Shown one piece after another: positions 8,489 through 17,796 of a DNA stretch of 64,000 bases. Made by a program: the position numbers and the translations under genes. The notes beneath the pieces are model-generated. The model was not told the DNA's origin and did no database searches. It saw only the letters and a list, made by a program, of their open reading frames with translations. The stretch comes from an uncultured Aquimarina sp. (lineage in GTDB: Bacteria; Bacteroidota; Bacteroidia; Flavobacteriales; Flavobacteriaceae), in NCBI GenBank assembly GCA_947497175.1, contig CANMFM010000001.1, positions 496,001-560,000 of the forward strand, read 5' to 3'. Every line of letters starts with the position of its first letter. Position 1 is the stretch's first letter.

Positions 8489-10660
8489 ATGTCAAATCTT
8501 ACACGTAAATTTAATGAGTATAGCCAAAAAATGGCGACGAAAACCATCTCGTCCATGTTTTGTAGTTATACATTGCTGACCATTTTTATTATTGCAGCTA
8601 ATTTTTCGATGGTAGCAAATAAAAATGGTAATGATCTCTCTATAAACGAACCGTTAACTCTTGATACTAGTTGTATGTTATCTGTCGATGCAGGTGATAA
8701 TGTAGAGTTTTGCGGCTCTAGAGAAGTAACGCTTACGGCTAGCGTATCAGGTGAGTCACAATGTAACGATTGTTTAGAGTATGATATAGAAAACACATAC
8801 AGATGTGGTAAAGATCTATATTATGTTTTATGGCTAAATGATCAAGCTAATGATATTGTTAGAAGATTTTCTAATGTAGATTTAAAATGGAAAGAACTTC
8901 CTGATGGTACTGCTACCTTAAAAGGAACTGTTGTAGATAATAATGATGCACAAATTATTTTAGAAGTTGATGTAACCTACACCGGAAGAACCACAAGCAC
9001 TCCGGCTGGTAGTCCTAAAGATCATTTCTGTAATACCGAAGATTCAAACGGATGGATTTATTATACAGGCGTAACAGGAACTATTAGTCAGACAGATGGT
9101 TCTTGGTCATTTGATATTACTAGAATGGGTCCTGCTTTTCAATTGGGTAACGGAGCCAATGTAACAGAAGATGTGGTAGGAAAATACGGTGCTTCAGGAT
9201 GGTTTAATACAACAGATAGTGATTTTAACAGAGGTGATTTTAATATTAACATAGGGCCATGTATTTCTTCAGAAACCAGTGATGTAACGTATTTATGGTC
9301 AACCGGAGAAACCACACCAAGTATTACAGTATCACCGCAAGAAAGTACATCGTATACAGTTACAGTAAAAGATTGTGAAGACTGTGAAGCTTCAGATACA
9401 GTTGAGGTAGTTGTTAAAGATGGTCTTCAGGTTGATGCAGGAGAAGATCAAAATATTTGTAAAGGACAAGAAGTTACCTTAACAGCAACGGTAGAAGGAG
9501 AAGGAGAATGTGTAGAATGCGTAGATTATAGTGTTGGTGATACCGACTATTGTAGAGGAAGACAGCATCAGTTTGTAGTGTTTATTAATGATAACGGAAC
9601 CAGATTATGGATGAGAAACGAAAGCCTTGCCTGGAAAGAGAATGCTGATGGAACAGCAACCTTAAAAGGGGATGTTTTTGAATATAATTCTACGAATACA
9701 ACATTTGTAGTAGATGCAGTCTTTTCAGGAAGAACAACTACGCCACCAGTAGGTAGCCCTAAAGCAAACGTATGTCAGGCGGCAGATGCCTCAGATTGGG
9801 TATATTATACAGAAATAAGTGGTACAGTAACTCAGGTTAACGGTTCATTAAGTTATGATATATCAAGACGAGGTGAGGCATTCCAAGTCGGCGCAGGAGC
9901 AAATATTTTCGAATATACCGCCGATGTATTTGGTGCTTCAGGATGGTTTAATTTAGAAGGAAACCCAACGTCTTTTGGTGATTTCAATATCAACCTTGAA
10001 TGTGTGAAATTTGAGCCTAAAGGGATAGAATATCTTTGGTCTACAGGAGAAACAACACAATCGATCACGGTATCGCCAGAAGTAGATACAACCTATTCTG
10101 TTACCGTAGATGGATGCAACGGTTGTGGCGAAGCAACAGATGAAGTACTAGTTTCTGTATCAGACGGAATTACCTTTGACCTTGGAGAAGATCAAACGGT
10201 ATGTATTGGTCAGTTTACAACACTAACTTCTCCAATTGAAGCTGATGCATATTTATGGTCTACAGGAGAAACTACAAGGTCAATTACCATTCAGGTATTT
10301 AGCACTGAGACGTATACACTAGAAGTAACTAAAGATGGTTGTACAGGCACAGACGATATAGTCGTAGAACTTAGATTCTGTGAAGGTAGAGGTGCTGTAG
10401 ATTTATACCCTACGGTTCTAAAATCTTCAGGAAGCCTATCTTTGGCAGTAAATAATCAAAACGCTCAAGAAATACAGGTGTCCATACATGATTTGTCTGG
10501 AGTAGCTGTAGGACCTGTGTTAGTTAAAAATGTTTCAAAAGGTCAGGATGTTCTTATTATAGATTTAGATCAGTACACAAATCTTTCTTCAGGAATGTAT
10601 GTGGTAATGATTACTGATGCTAATGGAAAGTCTACAACTCGTAGAATGATCATAGAATAA
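8489..10660 (+). CDS. T9SS-exported repeat protein with duplicated ~160-residue module
   Basis: 723 residues. The N-terminus has a hydrophobic segment (TLLTIFIIAANFSMVA, about 29-45). Two homologous modules follow (about 70-255 and 325-510), each with the sequence pattern CxxC, DGTATLKG, GRTT, a Trp/Tyr-rich stretch (W[IV]YYT), GASGWFN and GDFNIN. Each module, and a further degenerate unit, is followed by an Ig/PKD-like segment with YLWSTGETT. The last ~90 residues (VDLYPTVLKSSGSLSLAV onward, with the SGMYVV and GKSTTRRMIIE signatures) form a T9SS type A sorting domain. It is therefore probably secreted or surface-attached. Paired cysteines suggest extracellular disulfides. No catalytic motif was recognised; an adhesin or structural role is a guess. 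Confidence 0.8.
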   Translation: MSNLTRKFNEYSQKMATKTISSMFCSYTLLTIFIIAANFSMVANKNGNDLSINEPLTLDTSCMLSVDAGDNVEFCGSREVTLTASVSGESQCNDCLEYDIENTYRCGKDLYYVLWLNDQANDIVRRFSNVDLKWKELPDGTATLKGTVVDNNDAQIILEVDVTYTGRTTSTPAGSPKDHFCNTEDSNGWIYYTGVTGTISQTDGSWSFDITRMGPAFQLGNGANVTEDVVGKYGASGWFNTTDSDFNRGDFNINIGPCISSETSDVTYLWSTGETTPSITVSPQESTSYTVTVKDCEDCEASDTVEVVVKDGLQVDAGEDQNICKGQEVTLTATVEGEGECVECVDYSVGDTDYCRGRQHQFVVFINDNGTRLWMRNESLAWKENADGTATLKGDVFEYNSTNTTFVVDAVFSGRTTTPPVGSPKANVCQAADASDWVYYTEISGTVTQVNGSLSYDISRRGEAFQVGAGANIFEYTADVFGASGWFNLEGNPTSFGDFNINLECVKFEPKGIEYLWSTGETTQSITVSPEVDTTYSVTVDGCNGCGEATDEVLVSVSDGITFDLGEDQTVCIGQFTTLTSPIEADAYLWSTGETTRSITIQVFSTETYTLEVTKDGCTGTDDIVVELRFCEGRGAVDLYPTVLKSSGSLSLAVNNQNAQEIQVSIHDLSGVAVGPVLVKNVSKGQDVLIIDLDQYTNLSSGMYVVMITDANGKSTTRRMIIE

Positions 10661-10682
10661 TATACTATTTAATAGTATTTTC

Positions 10683-10713
10683 AAAACCTCTTGCTTAATT
10701 GCAAGGGGTTTTT
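10683..10713 (+). terminator. Strong intrinsic terminator
   Basis: AAAACCTCTTGC pairs with GCAAGGGGTTTT (12 bp including one G-T) around the loop TTAATT, followed by more T. It lies 23 nt after the stop of the T9SS-exported protein. Confidence 0.88.
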
Positions 10714-10770
10714 GTTTTATAGGCATATTTAATTAATGTTTATTATTTATCCTTCAGATAACGTTTAGGA

Positions 10771-10778
10771 TACATTTG
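10771..10778 (+). promoter_or_regulatory. Putative -7 box for the choice-of-anchor I gene
   Basis: TACATTTG fits TANNTTTG and lies 41 nt before the start codon, just after the preceding terminator. No clear -33 TTG was found. Confidence 0.4.
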
Positions 10779-10819
10779 TTGTCAAAATTTGAAGTTTTTA
10801 ATCACACAAATAACTACTG

Positions 10820-12355
10820 ATGAAAATTTTCAACAAATCAATTCTTTTTACAATTGCTGTTTTAGGTCTTTTTAGTTCATGTGATCTAGACGATTACACC
10901 GGAGGCGGAGGCGGTAACAACGAACTGACATTTACTAAAATAGGAAGCTTAATAAACGGAACAGGAGACGAAGGTTTTGCAGAAATCTCTGCTTTTGACC
11001 CTCACACCACCAAACTTTTTATCGTCAATCCTAACGACGGAGAACTTTCTGTTTGGGATTTGTCCGACCCTGTTATACCGGTTCAAGGTGTAGATATATC
11101 TCTGTCTGGTATTCCTAATAGTGTAGCCGCACATAATGGATTAATTGCCGTTGCTTTAGAAAATGCTTCAAATAAACAAGCTAATGGAATAATTGCTACG
11201 TATGATGCCAAATCGCAAGTATTGTTAAATTCATATCAGGCGGGAGCATTACCCGATATGGTTACCTTTAGTCCAGATGGCAAATACATCGTAGCCGCTA
11301 ATGAGGGAGAGCCAAATGATCTATATACTGTTGACCCAGAAGGTTCAATTACCATTATAGAAGTAGAATCGGGAGAAGCTTCAACAATAGGTTTTACAGC
11401 TTTTAATCAACAGGCTATAGGCAATAATTTTAGAGTATTTGGTCCAGATGCTACTTTAGCACAAGATATAGAGCCAGAATATATTGCTATTTCTGATGAT
11501 TCGAAAACTGCGTATGTAGCACTTCAAGAAAATAATGGGATAGCAATAGTTAATTTGAAAACCAAAACCATAACAGATGTTATCGGGCTTGGGGTTAAAG
11601 ATTATGCATTACCAGGCAATCAAATCGATGCAAGCGATAAAGATAATTTGGTTGGTAATTTTCAGAATTGGCCGGTTTTTGGGTTCTATCACCCAGATGC
11701 GATTACATTTGCTAAAATCAAAGGTCAACAATGTTTAATTACAGCTAACGAAGGTGATTCACGCGACTATGATGGCTTTTCTGAAGAAAAAAGAGTAAAG
11801 GATTTAAACTTGGACCCAGATATTTTTCCAGAAGCTGCAACATTACAGCTCGAAGAAAATTTAGGACGTTTAAAAACGACTACTGCAAACGGAGATATCG
11901 ACGGAGATGGAGATTATGACAAAATTTATGCGTACGGAGCGAGATCTTTTACTATTTGGTCTACTACCGGAGCTATTATTTATGATAGTGGAGATCAAAT
12001 CGGAAAAACTGTTTTTGATTTAGATCCAACCGCATTTAACAATAATGAAGGAGGTGAAGCAGATAAAAGATCAGATGATAAAGGAGCAGAACCCGAGGCC
12101 GTCCAAACCCTAAAGGTAGGAAACAAAACACTACTTTTTGTAGGTCTAGAAAGAACAGGGGGTGTCATGGTATATGATATTACCAATCCCTCACATCCAA
12201 TATTTTTAGAGTGGTTACGAGATGCGGCTGATATTTCTCCGGAAGGTCTTACCGTAGTAAAAGCTTCGGACAGTCCCACAGGAAATCCCCTTATAATAGT
12301 AACCCATGAAGTATCAAATTCTGTTGCTATTTATGAGGTAAAATTACATCCATAA
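10820..12355 (+). CDS. Choice-of-anchor I family surface lipoprotein
   Basis: 511 residues. A lipoprotein signal peptide ends in LFSSC, with Cys 21 as the acylation site, followed by acidic residues (DLDDY) that may act as a surface-export signal in Bacteroidota. The rest is a beta-propeller-like chain with IPNSVAAHNGLIAVALE, MVTFSPDGKYIVAANEGEP, ITANEGDSRDYDGF and EAVQTLKVGNKTLLFVGLER, typical of the choice-of-anchor I/alkaline-phosphatase-associated family. A function beyond surface or phosphatase-associated propeller is not known. It has its own putative promoter and a hairpin 90 nt downstream. Confidence 0.8.
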   Translation: MKIFNKSILFTIAVLGLFSSCDLDDYTGGGGGNNELTFTKIGSLINGTGDEGFAEISAFDPHTTKLFIVNPNDGELSVWDLSDPVIPVQGVDISLSGIPNSVAAHNGLIAVALENASNKQANGIIATYDAKSQVLLNSYQAGALPDMVTFSPDGKYIVAANEGEPNDLYTVDPEGSITIIEVESGEASTIGFTAFNQQAIGNNFRVFGPDATLAQDIEPEYIAISDDSKTAYVALQENNGIAIVNLKTKTITDVIGLGVKDYALPGNQIDASDKDNLVGNFQNWPVFGFYHPDAITFAKIKGQQCLITANEGDSRDYDGFSEEKRVKDLNLDPDIFPEAATLQLEENLGRLKTTTANGDIDGDGDYDKIYAYGARSFTIWSTTGAIIYDSGDQIGKTVFDLDPTAFNNNEGGEADKRSDDKGAEPEAVQTLKVGNKTLLFVGLERTGGVMVYDITNPSHPIFLEWLRDAADISPEGLTVVKASDSPTGNPLIIVTHEVSNSVAIYEVKLHP

Positions 12356-12399
12356 AAAGTTTGTTGTTTTACAGTAACCAACTTAAACCAATAACTTGG

Positions 12400-12407
12400 T
12401 ATCTTTG
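12400..12407 (+). promoter_or_regulatory. Putative -7 box in gap before der
   Basis: TATCTTTG matches TANNTTTG. Only a hairpin with a T tract (12446-12492) lies downstream before the next promoter-like box, so a short transcript of about 80 nt is possible. A chance match in AT-rich DNA is also possible. Confidence 0.3.
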
Positions 12408-12445
12408 AAGTAAGTAATTATTTCACTGACTGACTATCAATTATG

Positions 12446-12492
12446 AAAAGTTCCATAGGCCTGAAACATTGGCCTTGGAGCTTTTTATTTTT
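12446..12492 (+). terminator. Hairpin with T tract, terminator-like
   Basis: AAAAGTTCCATAGGCC pairs with GGCCTTGGAGCTTTT around the loop TGAAACATT, with one bulge and one G-T pair, and is followed by TTTATTTTT. It could end the transcript of the upstream lipoprotein gene or of a small RNA starting near 12413. Confidence 0.75.
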
Positions 12493-12554
12493 ATAGCTAT
12501 AGTAAGCTAAACAAAACATTTCTACATTTATAGTAGTGCTGAAATAAAAAAGTC

Positions 12555-12562
12555 TAATTTTG
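12555..12562 (+). promoter_or_regulatory. Putative -7 box of der
   Basis: TAATTTTG matches TANNTTTG and ends 23 nt before the der ATG, a leader length typical for this phylum. Confidence 0.5.
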
Positions 12563-12585
12563 CAAAAAAATTAGTATATATCTCA

Positions 12586-13893
12586 ATGAGCGGTATAGTA
12601 GCAATAGTAGGAAGACCTAACGTAGGGAAGTCAACATTCTTTAATCGATTAATACAAAGAAGAGAGGCAATTGTTGATGCGGTTAGCGGGGTTACCCGTG
12701 ATCGTCATTACGGAAAAAGTGATTGGAATGGAGTAGAATTCTCTTTAATTGATACGGGAGGATATGTAGTGGGTAGTGATGATGTCTTTGAGGCTGAGAT
12801 TGATAAACAAGTAGAATTGGCGATAGACGAAGCCGATGCCATAATATTTATAGTTGATGTAGAATCTGGTATCACAGGTATGGATGAAGATGTGGCGAAT
12901 CTACTGCGCAAAGTGGATAAACCCGTTTTTTTAGCTGTAAATAAAGTAGATAATGCCAAGAGAGCCGCAGATGCCGTAGAATTTTATAGTTTAGGGTTAG
13001 GCGAGTATTATACTATTGCCAGTATTAATGGAAGCGGTACAGGCGAGCTTTTGGATGCCTTAGTCGAAGCTTTACCCGAAAAAGAGGAAGAAGAAGTTGA
13101 TGAATTACCGAGATTTGCAGTGGTCGGAAGGCCCAATGCAGGAAAATCATCTTTTATTAATGCACTGATTGGTGAAGATCGTTACATTGTTACCGATATT
13201 GCAGGAACGACTCGCGATGCTATCGATACTAAATATAATCGTTTTGGATTTGAATTTAATTTAGTAGATACTGCGGGGATTCGTAGAAAGTCAAAAGTTA
13301 AAGAAGATTTGGAGTTCTACTCGGTGATGCGATCGGTTCGTGCCATAGAGCATTGTGATGTTTGTTTATTGGTATTAGATGCTACCCGTGGATTTGACGG
13401 GCAGGTACAAAATATATTTTGGCTAGCCGAGCGTAATCGCAAAGGGATCGTAATCCTGGTAAATAAGTGGGATCTTATCGAAAATAAAGAAAGTAATACT
13501 CTTAAAGATTTCGAAAAATACATTCGTAGAGAAATCGAGCCTTTTACAGACGTGCCTATCGTATTTATCTCTACCCTAACAAAACAACGCATCTTTAAAG
13601 CCATTGAGACTGCTGTAGAGGTTTATAAGAACCGGTCTAAAAAGATTAAAACCAGTGAGCTTAACGATGTTTTGTTACCTATTATTGAGCATAACCCGCC
13701 ACCAGCATACAAAGGTAAATATGTTAAAATAAAATACATCACACAGTTGCCCACGCCGCAACCTCAGTTTGCATTTTTTTGTAATCTGCCACAATACATA
13801 AGAGATCCATACAAACGCTTTATTGAAAATCAATTGCGTAAGGAGTTTGATTTTCACGGGGTGCCGGTTTCAGTATATTTTAGGAAGAAATAA
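12586..13893 (+). CDS. der: Ribosome biogenesis GTPase Der (EngA)
   Basis: 435 residues with two tandem GTPase domains. The first has [13 protein letters not shown] and NKVD; the second has [13 protein letters not shown] and NKWD. The C-terminal KH-like domain covers about residues 355-435. Der acts in 50S subunit maturation. It is the second ribosome-assembly GTPase of the window (with Era). Start is the ATG at the [12 protein letters not shown] beginning, immediately before G1. Confidence 0.97.
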   Translation: MSGIVAIVGRPNVGKSTFFNRLIQRREAIVDAVSGVTRDRHYGKSDWNGVEFSLIDTGGYVVGSDDVFEAEIDKQVELAIDEADAIIFIVDVESGITGMDEDVANLLRKVDKPVFLAVNKVDNAKRAADAVEFYSLGLGEYYTIASINGSGTGELLDALVEALPEKEEEEVDELPRFAVVGRPNAGKSSFINALIGEDRYIVTDIAGTTRDAIDTKYNRFGFEFNLVDTAGIRRKSKVKEDLEFYSVMRSVRAIEHCDVCLLVLDATRGFDGQVQNIFWLAERNRKGIVILVNKWDLIENKESNTLKDFEKYIRREIEPFTDVPIVFISTLTKQRIFKAIETAVEVYKNRSKKIKTSELNDVLLPIIEHNPPPAYKGKYVKIKYITQLPTPQPQFAFFCNLPQYIRDPYKRFIENQLRKEFDFHGVPVSVYFRKK

Positions 13894-13952
13894 AGCTTAA
13901 TGGTCAAAGAATCAATTCTTTATTAGCAATTTCTAACAAAAGGGTAGTATTA

Positions 13953-14408
13953 TTAGTTGGTATTTTTGTTTCTAAGGTGTTGTGTCATAACATATAAATC
14001 TAATCCTTGCCCCCAATAGTTTTTCTCTGTTTTTTCTAGTTGAAAATCAAACTTTTCAAAAAACTTGTGAGCTAGCTGAGAAGTCATAACTACTAATTTT
14101 TCTAGAACTGGGTTTGACTTAAGAATAGTCAGGCAATGCAGTATTGCCTTTTTTCCTAATCCAATTCCTGAGTAATTCGGGTGGAAAAATATCCACGTTA
14201 TTCGACCAATTTTGTGGCTTTCCTCCATATAATATCCTATTCCTCCTACTATTTTATGATCACATTCAATTGTAAAATATGTATTGTCATGGAGAAGTAA
14301 ATATTCTTCAAAATCATGAACTTCTTTTGGATCAAAATACGTTGGTGTATTAAGTCTTAAAATCTCAACTAAATATTTCTTGTCTGATCTTTTATAAGGT
14401 CGTATCAT
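13953..14408 (-). CDS. GNAT-family N-acetyltransferase
   Basis: 151 residues with the GNAT fold: MIRPYKRSDKK at the start, motif A in HPNYSGIGLGKKAILHCL (near residue 92, variant of the R/Q-x-x-G-x-G/A loop), and a C-terminal FFEKFDFQLEKTEKNYWG stretch. It transfers an acetyl group to an unidentified amine. It is convergent with der; a short palindrome, AAAGAAT and ATTCTTT, lies between the two stops. Confidence 0.75.
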   Translation of the reverse strand: MIRPYKRSDKKYLVEILRLNTPTYFDPKEVHDFEEYLLLHDNTYFTIECDHKIVGGIGYYMEESHKIGRITWIFFHPNYSGIGLGKKAILHCLTILKSNPVLEKLVVMTSQLAHKFFEKFDFQLEKTEKNYWGQGLDLYVMTQHLRNKNTN

Positions 14409-14493
14409 TATATAGTTTATAGTGGTAATCTACTAAAAAAAATAAAAGAAAGTATAGTTTGATTTCATATAAAATTAGGTAGTTATATTGGTT

Positions 14494-15285
14494 TTACCAA
14501 CTTCCACCGGCACCACCACCACCAAAGCCTCCTCCTCCGAAGCCTCCGCCAAAACCACCACCACTGGATCCGCCTCCAAAGCTGCCGCCACTATAGCCGC
14601 CTCGGCCCATATTGCTTAATATGATAACATCAAGAAGGCTTCCTCCTCGGGATCGGTTACCGCGGTTTCCTCTGCCATCATTACCATGATTGCTTTTAGA
14701 AAATGCTTTGATAATAATGATAAAGAAAATTAATAATAATACTAGTTGCCCTATGGGGAGGTCTTTTTTGTTTTTTTGGGATCCTTTAAAAGTACCATCA
14801 AGTACCTGGAAAATGGCTGTTACTCCTTTGTCTAATCCGTTATAAAATCTACCATTTTTAAACTCCGGAGTGATAATTTCGTCAATGATAGTTTTGGATG
14901 TGAAGTCGGTTAATTTTTCTTCAACGCCATAACCGGTTGTAATCCATATTTTGCGATCTAATTTAGCGATAAGAATAAAAATCCCGTTATCTTCTTTTTT
15001 TTGTCCTATCCCCCATTCGTGTGCCCATTCTGCAGCATATAGCCCTATGTTTTCTCCTTCTAATGAAGTAATAGTTGCAATTACAATTTGAGTAGACGTG
15101 GTGTCCGCGTATCGTATCAATTTTTGCTCAAGGCGCTTTGCGTCAGAAAAAGAAAGTATTTGAGCCTCATCATAAACCGCTGTTTGCAGTTGTGGCTTTA
15201 CGGGTATTTTTCTTTGTGCCTGTAGCAACATGAATACTCCCAGGGTACATATGAAAGATAATATGAGTTGTTTGGTTACCTTCAT
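14494..15285 (-). CDS. TPM-domain protein, YgcG family, with Gly-rich tail
   Basis: 263 residues: signal peptide (about 1-23), TPM domain (about 35-170, with YADTTSTQIVIATI and WGIGQKKEDNGIFILIA), one transmembrane helix (about 177-193) and a C-terminal Gly/Ser-rich tail of GGSFGGGSSGGG type. This is the usual YgcG/TPM_phosphatase architecture. It abuts the second TPM gene and LemA, a common trio in Bacteroidota linked to the membrane or photosystem-like repair in other organisms; the role here is unknown. Last gene of the six-gene minus-strand operon. Confidence 0.85.
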   Translation of the reverse strand: MKVTKQLILSFICTLGVFMLLQAQRKIPVKPQLQTAVYDEAQILSFSDAKRLEQKLIRYADTTSTQIVIATITSLEGENIGLYAAEWAHEWGIGQKKEDNGIFILIAKLDRKIWITTGYGVEEKLTDFTSKTIIDEIITPEFKNGRFYNGLDKGVTAIFQVLDGTFKGSQKNKKDLPIGQLVLLLIFFIIIIKAFSKSNHGNDGRGNRGNRSRGGSLLDVIILSNMGRGGYSGGSFGGGSSGGGFGGGFGGGGFGGGGAGGSW

Positions 15286-15723
15286 TTATCCTTTTGATAT
15301 TTCGTCTGGTAATTCGTTGGTGTCATCATGAATCCACGGAAAATGCTTTTGCAATTGAGTTCCTGCAAGTAGTACACCATCAATTAATCCTTGAGTAAAA
15401 TCACCTTTTTTAAATTGGTTTAGTATTGCTTCTTTAGTGCTTTCCCAGAAAGTATCGGGTACAATATGGTCAATACCCTGGTCTCCATAAATGGCAAACT
15501 TATGATCATCAACAGCAACATAAAATAAGACTCCGTTGCGTTGTATGGTGTTATCCATTTTAAGCCAATGAAAAACCTCAGCGGCTCTTTCAAGTACGTC
15601 TAGCTCTGTATGTTTTTCTAAATGAACCCGAATTTCTCCTGAGGTGGTTTTTTCGGCATGTCTAATCGCGGCAACTATTTGCTGTTCTTGCGCGGCGGTA
15701 AGAAAATCTTCTACTTTAGACAT
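15286..15723 (-). CDS. TPM-domain protein, soluble
   Basis: 145 residues consisting of a TPM domain with the segments IVAAIRHAEKTTSGEIRVHLE and FYVAVDDHKFAIYGDQGID, without signal peptide or membrane helix. Its start codon shares one base with the stop of lemA and its stop abuts the start of the next TPM gene, so the three are translated from one message. The role is unknown; partner of the other TPM protein by context. Confidence 0.85.
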   Translation of the reverse strand: MSKVEDFLTAAQEQQIVAAIRHAEKTTSGEIRVHLEKHTELDVLERAAEVFHWLKMDNTIQRNGVLFYVAVDDHKFAIYGDQGIDHIVPDTFWESTKEAILNQFKKGDFTQGLIDGVLLAGTQLQKHFPWIHDDTNELPDEISKG

Positions 15724-16325
15724 TACTTAAATTCAAAATCTACATCTGGAGCCTTCTCCGTACCTTCATCTGCTTCAAATCGAGCCATTTCATCAAACCC
15801 TCCAAACATTCCTAAAATCAAATTGTTTGGGAACACTTTGATGAACTTATTGAACTCTCCAACCTTTTCATTAAATCGATTACGTTCTACATTAATGCGA
15901 TTTTCTGTCCCTTCTAATTGAGTTTGTAGATTAAGGAAGTTTTGATTAGCCTTTAAATCGGGATACCGTTCTACAGTTACTAATAGCCTGGATAAAGCAG
16001 ACGTTAATCCACTTTGCGCCTCTTGAAATTGCGCCATCTGATTAGGAGTGATATTGCTAGGATCTATGTTGACCGAGGTGGCCTTGGCACGGGCTTCGAT
16101 TACTTCTTTTAAAGTAGATCGCTCAAAATCGGCCGCCCCCTGAACTGTTTTTACCAGATTTCCGATGAGATCACTACGTCTTTGATAAGCACTTTCTACA
16201 TTTGACCAAGCGGTCTTAGCGTCTTCTTGAAGTGTGATTGCACCATTGTACTTACCAGCAAATAGAATGTAAAAAATGCCAATAATTACAACGATTACGA
16301 GTATTGGGATCAAGAGTTTTTTCAT
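15723..16325 (-). CDS. lemA: LemA family protein
   Basis: 200 residues. An N-terminal membrane helix (LLIPILVIVVIIGIFYILF) precedes a coiled-coil bundle with the family signatures AWSNVESAYQRRSDLIGNLV and NFLNLQTQLEGTENRI near residues 45 and 130. LemA proteins are membrane-anchored helical bundles of unclear function. Start is the ATG 26 nt after the MerR gene. Confidence 0.92.
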   Translation of the reverse strand: MKKLLIPILVIVVIIGIFYILFAGKYNGAITLQEDAKTAWSNVESAYQRRSDLIGNLVKTVQGAADFERSTLKEVIEARAKATSVNIDPSNITPNQMAQFQEAQSGLTSALSRLLVTVERYPDLKANQNFLNLQTQLEGTENRINVERNRFNEKVGEFNKFIKVFPNNLILGMFGGFDEMARFEADEGTEKAPDVDFEFK

Positions 16326-16351
16326 AATAAAAATGTAACGTATAGTATATT

Positions 16352-16681
16352 TTAAAGCTGTTCTTTAATTTTAAGAAGCTGTCCTTTTATTGATTCTAGT
16401 TTACGAATGATATCAAAACTATCCAGTGCTTCATGTTTTTGCTCTTTGAGGTGTATTTTGGCACCTTCGAGTGTAAATCCTCGTTCTTTAACCAAATGGT
16501 ATATCAACTCTAGGTTTTTGATGTCTTCTGGTGTAAACTTTCGGTTGCCTTTGGCATTTTTCTTAGGTTTTAAAATATCAAATTCCTTCTCCCAGAAACG
16601 AATCAGAGAGGCGTTAACGTCAAACGCTTCGGCCACTTCGCCAATACCGTAGTACATTTTTTTTGGTAAGTCTACATACAT
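16352..16681 (-). CDS. MerR-family transcriptional regulator
   Basis: 109 residues. An N-terminal winged helix has YYGIGEVAEAFDVNASLIRFWEKEF (quoted in parts: YYGIGEVAEAFDV, then SLIRFWEKEF), a recognition region with KGNRKFTPEDI, and then a short dimerisation helix. There is no C-terminal effector domain and no metal-binding cysteines, as in the small MerR proteins common in Bacteroidota. It sits 2 nt after capA-like and 26 nt before lemA, so it may regulate this envelope operon. An in-frame ATG at residue 9 is an alternative start. Confidence 0.85.
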   Translation of the reverse strand: MYVDLPKKMYYGIGEVAEAFDVNASLIRFWEKEFDILKPKKNAKGNRKFTPEDIKNLELIYHLVKERGFTLEGAKIHLKEQKHEALDSFDIIRKLESIKGQLLKIKEQL

Positions 16682-16683
16682 AA

Positions 16684-17790
16684 TTATTCTTTTTGTTGTG
16701 TAAAACTTCCGTCTTCATCAAAAATAAGGTTACTTTCAGGAAAATCTTCTTCAGTTAGTTTTTTAATTTCCTTTAGCGCTCTTTTTTTCTCGTCCATAAA
16801 GGGATATACTTCATCGATCTGTTTAGCAGAGTGAAGCTTACCTTTTATAAAATTTCCATCTAAATCTATTTCAATTTCTGCAATAGGAGCATAACCTTTG
16901 ATGCCTCTTAGGTTAAATCTCGAATAGGTACAAAAATTACCTAAACTATAAGCGATAAACTTGTTTTTATACACCTCAAAAGCTCTGGAGACATGAGGTC
17001 CGTGACCAATAACAATATCGGCACCTGCATCGATCACTGTATGTGCAAATTCATAAACATTACCCCTGTCTTCACCATAAAAACGCTCAGTTTTTCTGGT
17101 TACATGAGTGTGTTTAAGGCCTTCTGCACCTCCATGAAAAGAAACAATCACAATATCTGCCTTTTCTTTAAGTTCTTGAACAATCTTTCTTGCATTGGTT
17201 AAGTTATGAATTTTTATACAATCTTTATTTGGTGCAAAAGCACAAAATCCATAGGTAACCCCGTCTTTTTCAAAAATTGTTGAGGGTTGAGCAAATACTC
17301 CTGCGTAGGCGATATTATGTTTTTCTAAAGTTTTTGAAGTATTTTTAATTCCAATAGTACCAAAATCACCAATATGATTATTAGCGATGCTCATGACATC
17401 AAAACCAGTTTCTTCTAAGTATTTTCCGTAGGATTCTGGAGATCTAAATGAGTAACATTTTGAGGGATCAGAGCACCTCTTGGCGTTTTCGCCTTCGTCG
17501 GTAAGTGTGCCTTCCAGGTTTCCAAAAAGAATATCAGCTTGAGTTAGAATTGTATTCACATCATCAAAAGGGCCTTTTCCTTTTGGTGGGAGGTAGCTAT
17601 CATTTGGGAAATTAGTACCCATCATAATATCACCAACCGCCATTATTTTGATGTATTTTGGTTTGGCTAGTTTAAGCTTGGTTTGCTGAGTTATCGAATA
17701 CATAGAGTCCAATACTTCGTTTGAATATTTTTGGGCCTGTATCGAAAAACTGAAACCAAAAATGATTACAAAAAGGAGTATTTTACGCAT
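16684..17790 (-). CDS. CapA-family protein (calcineurin-like poly-gamma-glutamate synthesis type)
   Basis: 368 residues with a signal peptide (about 1-19). CapA motifs: MAVGDIMMGTNF (metal-binding Asp), ADILFGNLEGTLTD, MSIANNHIGDFG, VSFHGGAEG and GADIVIGHGPHVSRAFEVY, followed by IAYSLGNF. These give the Asp, Asn and His metal ligands of the metallophosphatase-like fold. CapA is known for poly-gamma-glutamate capsule formation, but no other cap genes are here, so a different envelope role is possible. Lies 6 nt after the M23 peptidase gene. Confidence 0.87.
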   Translation of the reverse strand: MRKILLFVIIFGFSFSIQAQKYSNEVLDSMYSITQQTKLKLAKPKYIKIMAVGDIMMGTNFPNDSYLPPKGKGPFDDVNTILTQADILFGNLEGTLTDEGENAKRCSDPSKCYSFRSPESYGKYLEETGFDVMSIANNHIGDFGTIGIKNTSKTLEKHNIAYAGVFAQPSTIFEKDGVTYGFCAFAPNKDCIKIHNLTNARKIVQELKEKADIVIVSFHGGAEGLKHTHVTRKTERFYGEDRGNVYEFAHTVIDAGADIVIGHGPHVSRAFEVYKNKFIAYSLGNFCTYSRFNLRGIKGYAPIAEIEIDLDGNFIKGKLHSAKQIDEVYPFMDEKKRALKEIKKLTEEDFPESNLIFDEDGSFTQQKE

Positions 17791-17796
17791 CGATGT

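Noticed and set aside
12446..12492. Riboswitch of der
   Set aside because: der has its own promoter-like box downstream of the hairpin.
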